The notes: generated from the letters alone by a model not told the origin. 64,000 nucleotides of DNA from Halobacteriovorax vibrionivorans (GCF_003346865.1 NZ_QDKL01000001.1:992001-1056000); one strand, 5' to 3'; shown: positions 34,655 through 44,479, numbered from the stretch's first letter. Made by a program: numbers and translations.

Positions 34655-35869
34655 TCCTTTGTATTTTAAGAAATGTATATGAGCTTCAATTAGTGCTTCC
34701 TGACAATAGAAGGATGATCTTCTTCCAACAAGATGATGTCCTTCTAGAATTCCTAAACTAATTCCTTTTTGAAAGTAATATGGAAAAAGGGTGCTTTCAG
34801 TATCAACGACGCCATCATTTTCATTCTTACTTCTGATGATGAGCTTCATAAGCATCATCCATAAGTGGCTGTCATACCATTTTGATGAAAACCCAATCGA
34901 TGTATAAAAAAGATTTGGGTTTAGTTTCTCATGATTATTTCTAAGCCATGGCCTACGATAAGTAGATGAGAGTGATTTTTGCATTTCTTTAGCAAGTATA
35001 TCTCTTCTACTATCAATTAGTTTATATAGTTTTGAATCAGAGAAGTTATGAATGAGATTAAGAGTTTTAATTAATTTCTTATTAAAAGAATCTGAACCAA
35101 GAATTGGACTAGCAATTGTTGAGAGACCTAATATTGAATCTTGTTCTTCGCTATACTCACTTAAGTAGTGAAGAGTATCAAGACCACCTTTTGAAAATGC
35201 TACGAGCCATAATTTTTCATTAGGATGCTCTTTCATGTAGTCATTGATTTGAATTTTTAAAGACTCTGCATTCTTATTGCAATTATCAAAACCATTAATG
35301 CTTGGAGTGAAGTATTTAATACCATAATTCTTTTTTAAATGAAGGCATGCCCTTTCAAAAGAAGGGGTAGAAAATAGTTCGTTAAATACTCCTGGAATTA
35401 ATATGATCGTTGCATTTGTTGTTGGAGCTTCTAAATTTGAAATATAATTTGGATGATATTTTGCATATTCAACTTCGTTGTAAATGATTTTAAATATTTC
35501 ATCATCTTCTAAATTAATTTCTTTTTTATTTTTTAGATCATTAAAAAAGCGGTAGTTGATAAAGTTGTAATCAAATTTGTTATCAAAGCTTTTAAAATTA
35601 GTTAGAGAGTGTAGGTAGCGTGCCGTTGAAAAACTGATCCACGCTGAAGAATTTAAAAGATTTCTCATTAACTTAAGAGTGTCATTTGGTGAGAGATTTT
35701 CTTTTGCCTGTAAAAAACGTTGTCTTATATCAGACTTTGTAAGTTCTTTAGCTGAATCAAGAAAAGTTTTAGAATAATTTTTACGTGCATTATAAGCATT
35801 AAAGCGACTTTTTAAGTTTAATACTTTTGATTCTATATATTTGTTTAAAAATAAATCAGTATCTCTCAT
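34643..35869 (-). CDS. Alpha/beta-hydrolase-like protein, unknown substrate
   Basis: A 408-residue cytoplasmic protein. Residues about 150-260 follow the alpha/beta hydrolase plan: ATIILIPGVFNELFSTPSF, a helix, NEKLWLVAFSKGGLDTLHYL with the nucleophile Ser in AFSKGGL, and a late Asp (NDGVVDTEST) and His (GHHLVGR). The first 140 residues are charged helices that I do not recognise. The family may be private to this lineage. It converges on mglA with a 12-base tail overlap. Confidence 0.75.
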   Translation of the reverse strand: MRDTDLFLNKYIESKVLNLKSRFNAYNARKNYSKTFLDSAKELTKSDIRQRFLQAKENLSPNDTLKLMRNLLNSSAWISFSTARYLHSLTNFKSFDNKFDYNFINYRFFNDLKNKKEINLEDDEIFKIIYNEVEYAKYHPNYISNLEAPTTNATIILIPGVFNELFSTPSFERACLHLKKNYGIKYFTPSINGFDNCNKNAESLKIQINDYMKEHPNEKLWLVAFSKGGLDTLHYLSEYSEEQDSILGLSTIASPILGSDSFNKKLIKTLNLIHNFSDSKLYKLIDSRRDILAKEMQKSLSSTYRRPWLRNNHEKLNPNLFYTSIGFSSKWYDSHLWMMLMKLIIRSKNENDGVVDTESTLFPYYFQKGISLGILEGHHLVGRRSSFYCQEALIEAHIHFLKYKGLLF

Positions 35870-36017
35870 AGTTCTTTCAAATTCCTTGTGCTAGATGTAA
35901 AATTTTGTCATTAGGTGCATGTCCAAGTCAAATAAATGAAAGACAATAAAAGATCGTTCATAAATAAATTAGCATCTTTTAAGTAAACAACTGATTAATG
36001 CATAAATTGGATATAGA

Positions 36018-37019
36018 TTGGAAGATTATAAAGAACACTATTCAGTATTAAAGAATGAATGCCTCGATTATCTTTATTTAAATAATGAAGATAAAGAAAG
36101 TTTAGTATTTGCTGACTGTACTTTTGGAGCAGGTGGTCACTCTATGGCCATCGTAGAGAGGAATCCAAATGCAAAATTGATCTCTTTTGATCAAGATCCA
36201 GATGCTCTTGCAAATGGCCGAAAGCTTATCGAAAAAAATGGTGTTCAAGATCGACTTTTTCTACATGACTCAAACTTTGTTCACTTTCATGATGTCGTTA
36301 CTGGAAACCATCAAGAGCTACTTGATGAGAACGAAGGCCTTGACGGAGTACTTTTAGATTTGGGTGTTTCTTCCCATCATTTTGATGAAGGTTCTCGTGG
36401 GTTTTCATTTCGTGTTGATGCACCGCTTGATATGCGAATGGACTATGATAACGATGAGATAGAAACGGCAAAAGATATTATCAATAAGTATTCTAAGCAA
36501 GAATTAGCTGATCTATTTAGAGAATATGGTGAAGAGAAATTTGCATGGCGCATTGCGGAAAAGATTGAGGCCAAAAGAGAAAAAGAAGGCCCGATTGAAA
36601 CAACTTTTCAATTAGCTGAGCTCATCAAAGATTGCTATCCAAAAAAACTGCAATTTGGTCGAATTCATCCTGCAACAAAATGCTTCCAAGCACTGCGTAT
36701 ACAAGTAAATAAAGAGCTTGATGTAGTATCAGATGTAATTGCTCAGGTGCTACCATTATTAAAGATTAATGGTAGAATATTAATTATAAGTTTTCATTCT
36801 CTTGAAGATAGAATTGTTAAGAGATTGTTTAAAGAGTTTGAAAAAAATGGGCTTGGTGAAATGCTTTTTGAAAATGAAGTTAAAAAGCCAATTATACCAA
36901 GTGAAGAAGAGATTTCGGAAAACCCACGTTCAAGAAGTGCTAAGCTTCGAATTTTAAAACGAGTGAGTGAGAAGAAATCAAAGAATAAATACGAAAAGTT
37001 TTCGAAAATACAGAATTAA
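36018..37019 (+). CDS. rsmH: 16S rRNA (cytosine1402-N4)-methyltransferase RsmH
   Basis: RsmH (MraW) methylates C1402 in the ribosomal decoding site. SAM motif FADCTFGAGGHSMAI (about 29-43), SFDQDPDALANG, LLDLGVSSHHFDEGSRGFSF (about 115-134), PLDMRMD and LKINGRILIISFHSLEDRIVK are all family motifs. The start is TTG 36018 with only a weak GGAT upstream. At 333 residues it is slightly longer than usual. It begins the division cluster; the mraZ gene that normally precedes it is not here. Confidence 0.95.
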   Translation: MEDYKEHYSVLKNECLDYLYLNNEDKESLVFADCTFGAGGHSMAIVERNPNAKLISFDQDPDALANGRKLIEKNGVQDRLFLHDSNFVHFHDVVTGNHQELLDENEGLDGVLLDLGVSSHHFDEGSRGFSFRVDAPLDMRMDYDNDEIETAKDIINKYSKQELADLFREYGEEKFAWRIAEKIEAKREKEGPIETTFQLAELIKDCYPKKLQFGRIHPATKCFQALRIQVNKELDVVSDVIAQVLPLLKINGRILIISFHSLEDRIVKRLFKEFEKNGLGEMLFENEVKKPIIPSEEEISENPRSRSAKLRILKRVSEKKSKNKYEKFSKIQN

Positions 37020-37039
37020 AAACAATAGGAGATTGTTTT

Positions 37040-37372
37040 ATGGCCTCTAGGATGAGTCGATCAAAGTCTAAGAAGGAAAGTATTGGGAATAAAATTAAAG
37101 GGGCTCTATTAAGCTCTCAAGGTTTACCAATTGTTCTTAGCTTAGTTGTGATTACAGTTTTATTTGTACTTTTTAGAATGAAAGGTATTGAGTTAAACTA
37201 TGAGATTGCAACTGTAAAAAAAGAAGTTGAGAGAGTAAAAATTGAAGGAAAGGAATTAAAGGCCAAAAAGGCACGCCTTCTTTCAGTTTCAAATTTAAGG
37301 AAAATGGCCCGTCGTTATAATTTAGCACAGCCAAAACAACATCAAATTATTGTTGTTCCAGCTAAGAAGTAA
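37040..37372 (+). CDS. ftsL: Cell division protein FtsL
   Basis: A 110-residue bitopic membrane protein. A basic cytoplasmic tail (about 1-27) is followed by one membrane helix (PIVLSLVVITVLFVLF, about 31-46), then a periplasmic coiled coil (NYEIATVKKEVERVKIEGKELKAKK, in pieces) and NLRKMARRYNL. It matches FtsL in position (rsmH-ftsL-ftsI), length and layout, though little sequence is conserved in this family. A GGAG-containing leader precedes the ATG. Confidence 0.85.
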   Translation: MASRMSRSKSKKESIGNKIKGALLSSQGLPIVLSLVVITVLFVLFRMKGIELNYEIATVKKEVERVKIEGKELKAKKARLLSVSNLRKMARRYNLAQPKQHQIIVVPAKK

Positions 37373-37377
37373 ATAAA

Positions 37378-39300
37378 GTGAATGAGAGTAACTTAAAGAA
37401 TAGATTAAAAATAGTTTATGTCGTCTTTGCATTTGCTTTTGTAGCAATTCTTGTGAAGGCATTCCGCATTCAAGTTGTTGATCGCGGTCATTTATTGTCA
37501 CAATCAAAAAAACAATTCTTCCGTGAACGCAAGGTTTTCCCAAGACGTGGTCATATCTATGATCGCAATGGGAATCCACTCGCAATTAACATAAGAACAT
37601 ACTCTCTTTTTACCATTCCAAAAAATATTAGAGATAAGAATGTCTTTAAGAAGTTAACGCAAATTATGCCAGAGGCCGAGATTGAAAATATTGGCTCTAA
37701 GGCAATGAAGCGAAATCGCTTTACTTGGATTGCAAGAAAGATCAACTTAACAGAAGAACAAGTTCATGCAATTAAAAAGCTCAAGGGTGTCTATATTGAA
37801 GAAATCCCAAAGCGTATTTATCCAAATCATGAATTAGCTGCGCAAACACTTGGCTTTGTTGGCCTTGACAATAATGGCCTTGCAGGAATAGAACACCGCT
37901 TTGATGATGAGCTTAGAGGTGAGCCACAAATTATAAAATACTTCAAAGACAATAAAGGAAGACCTGTTCGCTATGTGAGTCAAAATATTCCGACGGAAAG
38001 ATCAAAAGATATCTACCTTTCTATTGATAAAGAAGTTCAAGCCGTTGCTGAGAAGGCCATAAAAGAGGCCGTCGAAAAAGTCGAAGCGAAACGTGGTGGC
38101 GTTGGCGTTATGGACGCAGAAACTGGAGAAATCATTGCTGTTGCAAATTATCCTACTTTTGATCCAAACGATTTAGATGGATCTAGAAGTATTGACCGTA
38201 AGCTCTCTTTCATTTCAGATCCATTTGAGCCAGGTTCAACAATGAAAGTTATTACAGTGGCCTCGGCCCTTGAAAATAATGTTGTACGTCCGGATACAAA
38301 TTACTACTGTGAACAAGGGCGCCTGAAAGTTGAAGATCATATAATTAAAGAAGCAGAGTCGAGAAAGAAATTTGAATGGTTATCTGTTGAAGAAATACTA
38401 ATGCACTCTTCAAATATTGGAACGACAAAAATTGCATTTGACCTAACTTTTCCAAAACTAAAGTCAACTCTAACTAAGTTTAGAATTGGTGAGAAAACCG
38501 GAATTGAATTGCCTGCTGAGTCCCGTGGTATCTTTACCGACGATAAAAATGTTTCTCCTCTATCCTTAAGTAATATTAGTTTTGGTCAGGGAGTTGCAAC
38601 GACAGGAATACAGATGCTTGCGGCATTTGCGGCCATCTCAAATGGTGGGAAATATGTTAAGCCTACAATTTTAAAAGTTGATGAATCTAATAAAACTGAA
38701 GCTGAACAGATTATCCCAGAAAAAGTTGCAAAATCACTTACGGATATGATGATTAAAACGGTTGAAGACGGAACAGCTCGTAATGGAAAAATTCCATATT
38801 TTAAAATTGCGGCCAAAACATCCACGGCACAAAGAGCTGATAATATGGGACGATATACTGGCTACATTCCTGGTTTCTTAGGCTTTCCAGTTGGCGTTAA
38901 GAAGAAGTTTGTCGTTTATGCCTATGTGGATAAGCCAGCAAAGGGAAAATCATATTATGGTAACTCTGTCGCTGGACCAGTGTTCAAGAAAGTCACAGAG
39001 TATTTATTGTATAAGAATAAAGAGTTTGAAGGTCTTGCAGAGAACGATCTATTTGAAAATGACATGGCCTTTGATTCTGTAAAAAGAGTTCATTCTGCTA
39101 AAAGGTATACTGGTCGTGGACTAGTTCCTAATTTCGTAGGCCTTGATAAGAAATCTGCTATGAAGCTTGCTCGTAAATTAGATATTGACCTTACTCATAG
39201 TGGTGTCGGGGTTGTTGATGAGCAGCTACCGGAACCTGGAAGTGCATATACAAAAAACACTATCATTAAATTAAGATATGCCCCACCAACATATGAATAG
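37378..39300 (+). CDS. ftsI: Division-specific peptidoglycan transpeptidase FtsI (PBP3) with PASTA domain
   Basis: FtsI crosslinks septal peptidoglycan with FtsW. The start is GTG 37378. There is one membrane helix (about 9-28), a dimerisation domain (GHIYDRNGNPLAINIRTYSL), and the transpeptidase with Ser in EPGSTMKV (about 297-304) and HSSNIGTTK (about 342-350). The third motif, AAKTSTAQ (about 480-487), reads KTST instead of the usual KTGT. A C-terminal PASTA domain follows (GLVPNFVGLDKKSAMKLARK, about 581-600), seen in many non-enteric PBPs. Confidence 0.95.
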   Translation: MNESNLKNRLKIVYVVFAFAFVAILVKAFRIQVVDRGHLLSQSKKQFFRERKVFPRRGHIYDRNGNPLAINIRTYSLFTIPKNIRDKNVFKKLTQIMPEAEIENIGSKAMKRNRFTWIARKINLTEEQVHAIKKLKGVYIEEIPKRIYPNHELAAQTLGFVGLDNNGLAGIEHRFDDELRGEPQIIKYFKDNKGRPVRYVSQNIPTERSKDIYLSIDKEVQAVAEKAIKEAVEKVEAKRGGVGVMDAETGEIIAVANYPTFDPNDLDGSRSIDRKLSFISDPFEPGSTMKVITVASALENNVVRPDTNYYCEQGRLKVEDHIIKEAESRKKFEWLSVEEILMHSSNIGTTKIAFDLTFPKLKSTLTKFRIGEKTGIELPAESRGIFTDDKNVSPLSLSNISFGQGVATTGIQMLAAFAAISNGGKYVKPTILKVDESNKTEAEQIIPEKVAKSLTDMMIKTVEDGTARNGKIPYFKIAAKTSTAQRADNMGRYTGYIPGFLGFPVGVKKKFVVYAYVDKPAKGKSYYGNSVAGPVFKKVTEYLLYKNKEFEGLAENDLFENDMAFDSVKRVHSAKRYTGRGLVPNFVGLDKKSAMKLARKLDIDLTHSGVGVVDEQLPEPGSAYTKNTIIKLRYAPPTYE

Positions 39301-40606
39301 CCTAATTTCAAAATACAACATTGTCACAGATCAATTTATTGATTTAACAGTCAATCTAGATCAAGCCAAAAAAGGTGATATTGCATTTTATCGTCTTTAT
39401 GAAAACGAAAAATCAATTTCTCTGTTCAAGCAAAGAAACGAAAAGGGAAATGCAGGTTTAGTAATAACAAATTTAGAAGTTGAAGGCCTTGATTGTCTTG
39501 TTGTTGAACTAGAAGACTTTTATCAATTACAAGAAGAGTTGGTAGAAGTTTTATACCCTTTAGACCGAGAAGTCTCATTAATTGGTGTTACTGGAACAAA
39601 TGGCAAGTCTTCTGTAACTCACTTATGTCAATTAATCTTAAATCGAAATAATTTTAAAGCGTGTTGTATTGGCACTGTTGGTATCATTCGTGAAGATAAA
39701 GAGATTATGCCTTCATTATCAGCGACAACACCATCATATCTTGATTTGAGACGAGTAATATATCGATTAAACGATATTGATTATTTTTGTATTGAAGTTA
39801 GTTCTCACGCTCTAGAGCAAGGACGAGTTAAAGGAATGGACTTTAGCTCAATAGGTTGGACTAACCTGACACAAGACCATCTAGACTATCATGGGACAAT
39901 GGAAGCTTATTTCAATGCTAAGGCAAAGCTTCTTAATTATTGTGAAAATGAAGTAATTATTCCAAGTTCACAGGCGGAATATTTTAAAGATAAAATTAAA
40001 TATAAAGTTGCTCCCCATGTTGATAATAAATACGGTGAAGAATTTAACCTCAGTTATAATAAAGATAATCTTGATTTAGCTTTTGCCCTTTGTGATGAAG
40101 CTGTTGGTGAAGAATTAAATCGAGAAATAAAACTAGAGCTACCTAAAGGTCGTTTTAATTTAATAAGAGACCAGGAAAATATTTATATCATTGATTACGC
40201 TCATACTCCTGATGCATTAATAAATATTTGTCGTGAGACTAAGTCATTATTTAAGAACCATCATTTAATCACAATTTTTGGATGTGGTGGTGATCGTGAT
40301 AGAACTAAAAGGCCTTTGATGTTACAAGCGGCTCTCGAGTATAGTGACAGCGTCGTGGTCACTAGTGATAATCCTAGATTTGAAGACCCTGAAAGAATTA
40401 TTGAAGATATTCTTAAAGATAATAGTAATGATGTTGATGTTATTGTTAGCCGAGAAGATGCAATTAAAAATTATGTAAAAAGATATAAAAATCCTACTGT
40501 CGTTATTATTGCAGGTAAAGGTCATGAAGAGTACCAGGATGTAAATGGAGTGAAGTCTTTCTTTAGTGATATTGAAATAGTGAAAAAGGCAATTGAAGTA
40601 TTATGA
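39293..40606 (+). CDS. murE: UDP-MurNAc-L-Ala-D-Glu--meso-DAP ligase MurE
   Basis: MurE adds the third stem residue to the cell wall precursor. Seen: GVTGTNGKSSVTHLCQ (ATP loop, about 101-116), ATTPSYLDL, SSHALEQGR (about 179-187), GWTNLTQDHLDYHGTMEAY and SDNPRFEDP (about 362). DNPR is the motif specific for meso-diaminopimelate. I use ATG 39293; ATG 39278 is possible and overlaps ftsI further. The product is 437 residues, slightly shorter than typical (about 480-500). Confidence 0.95.
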   Translation: MNSLISKYNIVTDQFIDLTVNLDQAKKGDIAFYRLYENEKSISLFKQRNEKGNAGLVITNLEVEGLDCLVVELEDFYQLQEELVEVLYPLDREVSLIGVTGTNGKSSVTHLCQLILNRNNFKACCIGTVGIIREDKEIMPSLSATTPSYLDLRRVIYRLNDIDYFCIEVSSHALEQGRVKGMDFSSIGWTNLTQDHLDYHGTMEAYFNAKAKLLNYCENEVIIPSSQAEYFKDKIKYKVAPHVDNKYGEEFNLSYNKDNLDLAFALCDEAVGEELNREIKLELPKGRFNLIRDQENIYIIDYAHTPDALINICRETKSLFKNHHLITIFGCGGDRDRTKRPLMLQAALEYSDSVVVTSDNPRFEDPERIIEDILKDNSNDVDVIVSREDAIKNYVKRYKNPTVVIIAGKGHEEYQDVNGVKSFFSDIEIVKKAIEVL

Positions 40607-41913
40607 AGATAACAGATTTAAAAAACATTAATGGTTTAATAAAAATAATCGGTACGGTAAGTGAAGATGAAATTTCTTTATCGACAAATTCTAAGATGCC
40701 AAATGATGAAAACTTATTTGTCGCGCTAAAGGGCGACAGGTTTGATGCTTATAACTTTATTGAGGATGCTATCTCCAATAAGGCAAGGGCTTTTGTCGTT
40801 ACCAATGAAGAAGGGCGAGAGGAAAAGCTTAAGTCTTTATATGAAAGAGATAATGAGCTTATCTTCTTTCTTGTAAATGATAGCCTTAAATTTCTCCAAG
40901 AAGCCGCAAAGTTTCGTATTCAAGAATGGAAAAATAAAGATGGTATCGTCTTTGGTCTTACTGGTTCTAATGGTAAGACTACAACAAAAGAGATCCTTTT
41001 TTCTTTGGCCAAGAGTTTCTTAAACGATGCTGTTGTTTGTACTCAAGGTAATTTAAATAATCATATTGGAGTACCACTTACAATATTCTCGCTAAAAGAT
41101 GAACATAAGTTTGCCATTATTGAGATGGGGACAAATCACTTTGGTGAAATTGAAGCGCTCTGTGAAATTGCACAGCCTGACTTTGGTTATATAACTAATA
41201 TTGGTCATGCCCATACCGAATTTTTAGAAAACCTTGATGGCGTTTTAAAAGAGAAGTCTGCTTTATATCGTTGGGTTTTAAAAAATGGTGTTAAATTTTA
41301 TCTGAATTGTGAAGATGCTAAACTAGCAACTCTTGCGCAAGATGATAAAGTTGTGCTCGTAAATAAAGAGGTCGTACATCCTTTTGAAAGTGATATTATT
41401 AAAGAGTCATACAATCAATGGAATATTCAGGCTTCAGCTTTCATCCTAGAAAATATCTTTTCAGTGTCTTTGGCCCATGAATTGAAATCAGTACGTCTAC
41501 CTAAGAATAAAAGAGCACAGTGGATTGATGTTGATAAGACAAAGATATATTTAGATGCCTACAATGCAAATCCTACCTCAATGAATCTTGCGATAAGAGA
41601 ATTTGCAAAAAATGTACCTAGCGATAAGAAGGTTCTTTTTGTTTTGGGTGATATGAATGAATTAGGTAGTGAAACACAAAAGCATCACGAAGATATTTCA
41701 AATGTATTAAATTCTGTTAACGCAAAGCACGCTTTTTTTATTGGTCAATACTCTCAATATTATAAGAATACCTTTAAAGGTGAGGCTGAAATATATAAAA
41801 ATCTTGATGATCTTTGCACAAAGTGGTTATCGGTATTAAATTCGTACGATTATATCTTTTTAAAAGCTTCTCGTTCTTTACAACTAGAGAGGCTAATAGA
41901 TATAACTATGTAA
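40603..41913 (+). CDS. murF: UDP-MurNAc-tripeptide--D-Ala-D-Ala ligase MurF
   Basis: MurF adds D-Ala-D-Ala, completing the stem pentapeptide. The 436 residues show GLTGSNGKTTTKEILFSLA (about 121-139), GNLNNHIGVPLTIF, EMGTNHFGEIEAL (about 175-187), NIGHAHTEFL and YLDAYNANPTSM (about 314-325). It overlaps murE by 4 bases (ATGA), so the two are translationally coupled. Confidence 0.95.
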   Translation: MKITDLKNINGLIKIIGTVSEDEISLSTNSKMPNDENLFVALKGDRFDAYNFIEDAISNKARAFVVTNEEGREEKLKSLYERDNELIFFLVNDSLKFLQEAAKFRIQEWKNKDGIVFGLTGSNGKTTTKEILFSLAKSFLNDAVVCTQGNLNNHIGVPLTIFSLKDEHKFAIIEMGTNHFGEIEALCEIAQPDFGYITNIGHAHTEFLENLDGVLKEKSALYRWVLKNGVKFYLNCEDAKLATLAQDDKVVLVNKEVVHPFESDIIKESYNQWNIQASAFILENIFSVSLAHELKSVRLPKNKRAQWIDVDKTKIYLDAYNANPTSMNLAIREFAKNVPSDKKVLFVLGDMNELGSETQKHHEDISNVLNSVNAKHAFFIGQYSQYYKNTFKGEAEIYKNLDDLCTKWLSVLNSYDYIFLKASRSLQLERLIDITM

Positions 41914-41938
41914 TATAATTTAAAACACGGATAATTAC

Positions 41939-43015
41939 ATGTTGTATCATTTCCTATATCCCTTAAGGGATGAATTCTTTGCATTTAATATTTTTAAATA
42001 CATCACATTTAGAACAGTTGTGGCGTTTTTGTTGGCGACGGTGATCTCAATTATTTGGGGGAAGTATTTCATCGGCTTCATGCAGCGAAAACAATTCGGA
42101 CAAGTTATTCGTGATGATGGGCCAGAATCTCATTTAAAAAAGGCCGGTACTCCAACAATGGGTGGAGTATTTATTTTAGGAACAATTCTTCTAACCCTAC
42201 TGATAACAGGGAATTTCAATTCAATTCCTGTTCTAATCACTTGCGGAGTTACAGCATCATATTTTGTTTTAGGCTTCATCGATGATTACGCAAAAATTTC
42301 TAAAGGAAATACAAAGGGTGTGTCCGCTAAAGGTAAATTACTTTGGCAATTTGTGACAGGCTTAATTGCTGTCTATGCCATGGTTCACTTCGGTGTGATT
42401 GATACTCAACTTTTTGTACCATTTGTAAAAGGGCCAGTATTTAACTTAGGCATGTTATTTGTCTTATTTGGTGCAATTGTTATCGTTGGATCTAGTAATG
42501 CTGTTAATTTAACAGATGGACTAGATGGATTGGCAATTGGTCCAATTATTACTTCTGCTGCAACTCTAGGATTTATTGGTTATGCCACGGGGCACAGTGA
42601 AATCGCTTCATATCTTTTTGTGCCATATGTTGAAAATGTTGGTGAATTGGCCGTAATTGGTGCTGCAATCGTCGGTGCAGGCGTTGGTTTTTTATGGTAT
42701 AACACATATCCAGCTCAGATATTTATGGGTGACGTGGGGTCCCTTGCCTTAGGTGGTACACTAGGGACGATGGCCGTTTTAACGAGAAGTGAATTACTTT
42801 TTGTCATTATTGGTGGTGTTTTTGTTGCTGAAGCTGTTTCAGTAATATTACAAGTTGGTTCTTATAAAACTCGTAAAAAGAGAATTTTTAAGATGGCACC
42901 GATCCATCATCATTTTGAGTTGATGGGATGGGCCGAACCGAAAGTTATTGTTAGATTTTGGATTATAAGTATATTTTTAGCGATTCTTGCTATCGCTACT
43001 TTAAAAATGAGGTAA
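41939..43015 (+). CDS. mraY: Phospho-MurNAc-pentapeptide transferase MraY
   Basis: MraY makes lipid I at the inner membrane. The 358-residue protein has about ten helices and all family motifs: KKAGTPTMGGVF (about 69-80), FIDDYAKIS (about 114-122, magnesium Asp pair), NLTDGLDGLAIGP (about 190-202), NTYPAQIFMGDVGSLALGG (about 257-275) and MAPIHHHFELMGW (about 317-329). It lies between murF and murD in the standard order. Confidence 0.97.
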   Translation: MLYHFLYPLRDEFFAFNIFKYITFRTVVAFLLATVISIIWGKYFIGFMQRKQFGQVIRDDGPESHLKKAGTPTMGGVFILGTILLTLLITGNFNSIPVLITCGVTASYFVLGFIDDYAKISKGNTKGVSAKGKLLWQFVTGLIAVYAMVHFGVIDTQLFVPFVKGPVFNLGMLFVLFGAIVIVGSSNAVNLTDGLDGLAIGPIITSAATLGFIGYATGHSEIASYLFVPYVENVGELAVIGAAIVGAGVGFLWYNTYPAQIFMGDVGSLALGGTLGTMAVLTRSELLFVIIGGVFVAEAVSVILQVGSYKTRKKRIFKMAPIHHHFELMGWAEPKVIVRFWIISIFLAILAIATLKMR

Positions 43016-43018
43016 TAA

Positions 43019-44401
43019 ATGGAGAGATTTAGAAACAAGAATATCCTAATCGTTGGTATTGGAAAAACTGGTTTCAAGCTCATCAATTTCTTTAATCGTC
43101 TTGAGTGTAATATTAGAGTGACTGATATCAAGCCGATTTTTGATTTAAATAAGGCCGTAAAAAAGCTACGTAAAATTAAGCCAGCAGTTGAAATGACTTT
43201 TGGTGAACATTTAGATGATGACTTTTTAAATGCTGACGTTGTTGTTTATTCAAGTGCAGTAGATCCAAACCTACCTCAGCTTGAATTAGCAAGAAGAGAA
43301 GGTAAGCAGGTTTATTCTGAATTTGCACTTGGTAATACTCTTTGTCGCAAGCCTATTATTGCTGTTTGTGGATCACATGGTCGTACAACTGTAGCACATA
43401 TGATTGGTTTCACACTGAGACAAGATGGTAAAAATGTATTCGTAGGTGGTACAAGTGATAGTCCATTTATTGAATACTCAATGCTACCTAATAAAGATGA
43501 AATCGATTACGTTGTTGTTGAGGTTTCTGCCGTTCAAATGAGAAAACTTGATGACTTCCACCCTAAGATGGTTGTCTTTACTGATATTGCTGACACTTAT
43601 CCACAGAATCATTTCACTTCTATGGGTGAGTATATGGAGACTAAGCTTAGTATTATTAAGACTCTTTCTCCAGATGATACTCTTATTGTTAACTTTGATA
43701 AGCTTGCAAATAATAGCTTCTTTAGAAATGCTAATTGCCAAACTTATTGGTACTCAAGAAGATCATTCGTTAAGCTTGGTGTAATGGAAGAGATTCAAGG
43801 AACGCATTTCCACGATCGTCGAATCCACTCAAATATTTCATACCATTCAGAATTTACAGTGAAGAAGATGAGAATCATTGGTCAAAACAATCGTGAAAAC
43901 TTACTTGCTGCAATTACGGCATGTAAGGCCCTTGATCTTTCAGATGAAGCAATTCAAACATGTGTAACAAAGTTCCCAGGAATTCCACATCGAATTGAAT
44001 TCTTAATGGAAAAGAATGGCGTTAACTTCTATAACGATTCAAAAGCAACTGATATGAAGACTCTTTGTGAAACAACAAAGTCTTTCAAAACTCCTGTGAT
44101 TCTAATTGCAGGTGGTAAAGACATGGAAGAACTTGAGTACGAGCAATTCAGTGATGAGTTATGTTCAACTACACGTATTATCGTTCTAGTAGGTGAAGCA
44201 AAAGAGCGTATGAATCGTGCTCTTGGTGAGCATCCACAAACTTTCATTGTTGGTTCATTTGAAGAGTCAGTTCTCTTTGCTTATCAAAAATCGAGAACAG
44301 GTGATACGATTATTCTTTCACCGGGGAATCCTGCAACAGACTTCTTTAGAGATTATGAGGAAAGAGGAAACTACTTCAAAAAACTAGTATATCAATTATA
44401 A
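43019..44401 (+). CDS. murD: UDP-MurNAc-L-Ala--D-Glu ligase MurD, with unusual P-loop
   Basis: MurD adds D-Glu to UDP-MurNAc-L-Ala. The N-terminal UDP-binding motif ILIVGIGKTGFKLINFF (about 9-25) and the C-terminal NDSKATDMKTLCE, LIAGGKDMEELEY and LSPGNPATDFFRDYEERG identify it. The ATP loop, however, reads GSHGRTTV (about 118-125): the catalytic Lys of G-x-x-G-K-T/S is replaced by Arg (codon CGT). The usual DHLDRH segment is TYPQNHF. It is 460 residues, normal for MurD. An intrinsic terminator follows at once. Confidence 0.93.
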   Translation: MERFRNKNILIVGIGKTGFKLINFFNRLECNIRVTDIKPIFDLNKAVKKLRKIKPAVEMTFGEHLDDDFLNADVVVYSSAVDPNLPQLELARREGKQVYSEFALGNTLCRKPIIAVCGSHGRTTVAHMIGFTLRQDGKNVFVGGTSDSPFIEYSMLPNKDEIDYVVVEVSAVQMRKLDDFHPKMVVFTDIADTYPQNHFTSMGEYMETKLSIIKTLSPDDTLIVNFDKLANNSFFRNANCQTYWYSRRSFVKLGVMEEIQGTHFHDRRIHSNISYHSEFTVKKMRIIGQNNRENLLAAITACKALDLSDEAIQTCVTKFPGIPHRIEFLMEKNGVNFYNDSKATDMKTLCETTKSFKTPVILIAGGKDMEELEYEQFSDELCSTTRIIVLVGEAKERMNRALGEHPQTFIVGSFEESVLFAYQKSRTGDTIILSPGNPATDFFRDYEERGNYFKKLVYQL

Positions 44402-44410
44402 TTGTTTCAA

Positions 44411-44438
44411 ATGCCTGCTTTATGCAGGCATTTTTTTT
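44411..44438 (+). terminator. Intrinsic terminator after murD
   Basis: ATGCCTGC at 44411-44418 pairs with GCAGGCAT at 44424-44431 around a 5-base loop and runs into eight T. It ends the rsmH-murD transcript, so ftsW and downstream genes need another promoter. Confidence 0.9.
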
Positions 44439-44479
44439 AGCACTAATACAGAACAAGTACACAGGCATATGATGACTGC

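Noticed and set aside
35870..36017. mraZ or a small gene before rsmH
   Set aside because: The 148-base spacer has no open frame of useful length; I see only AT-rich leader sequence.
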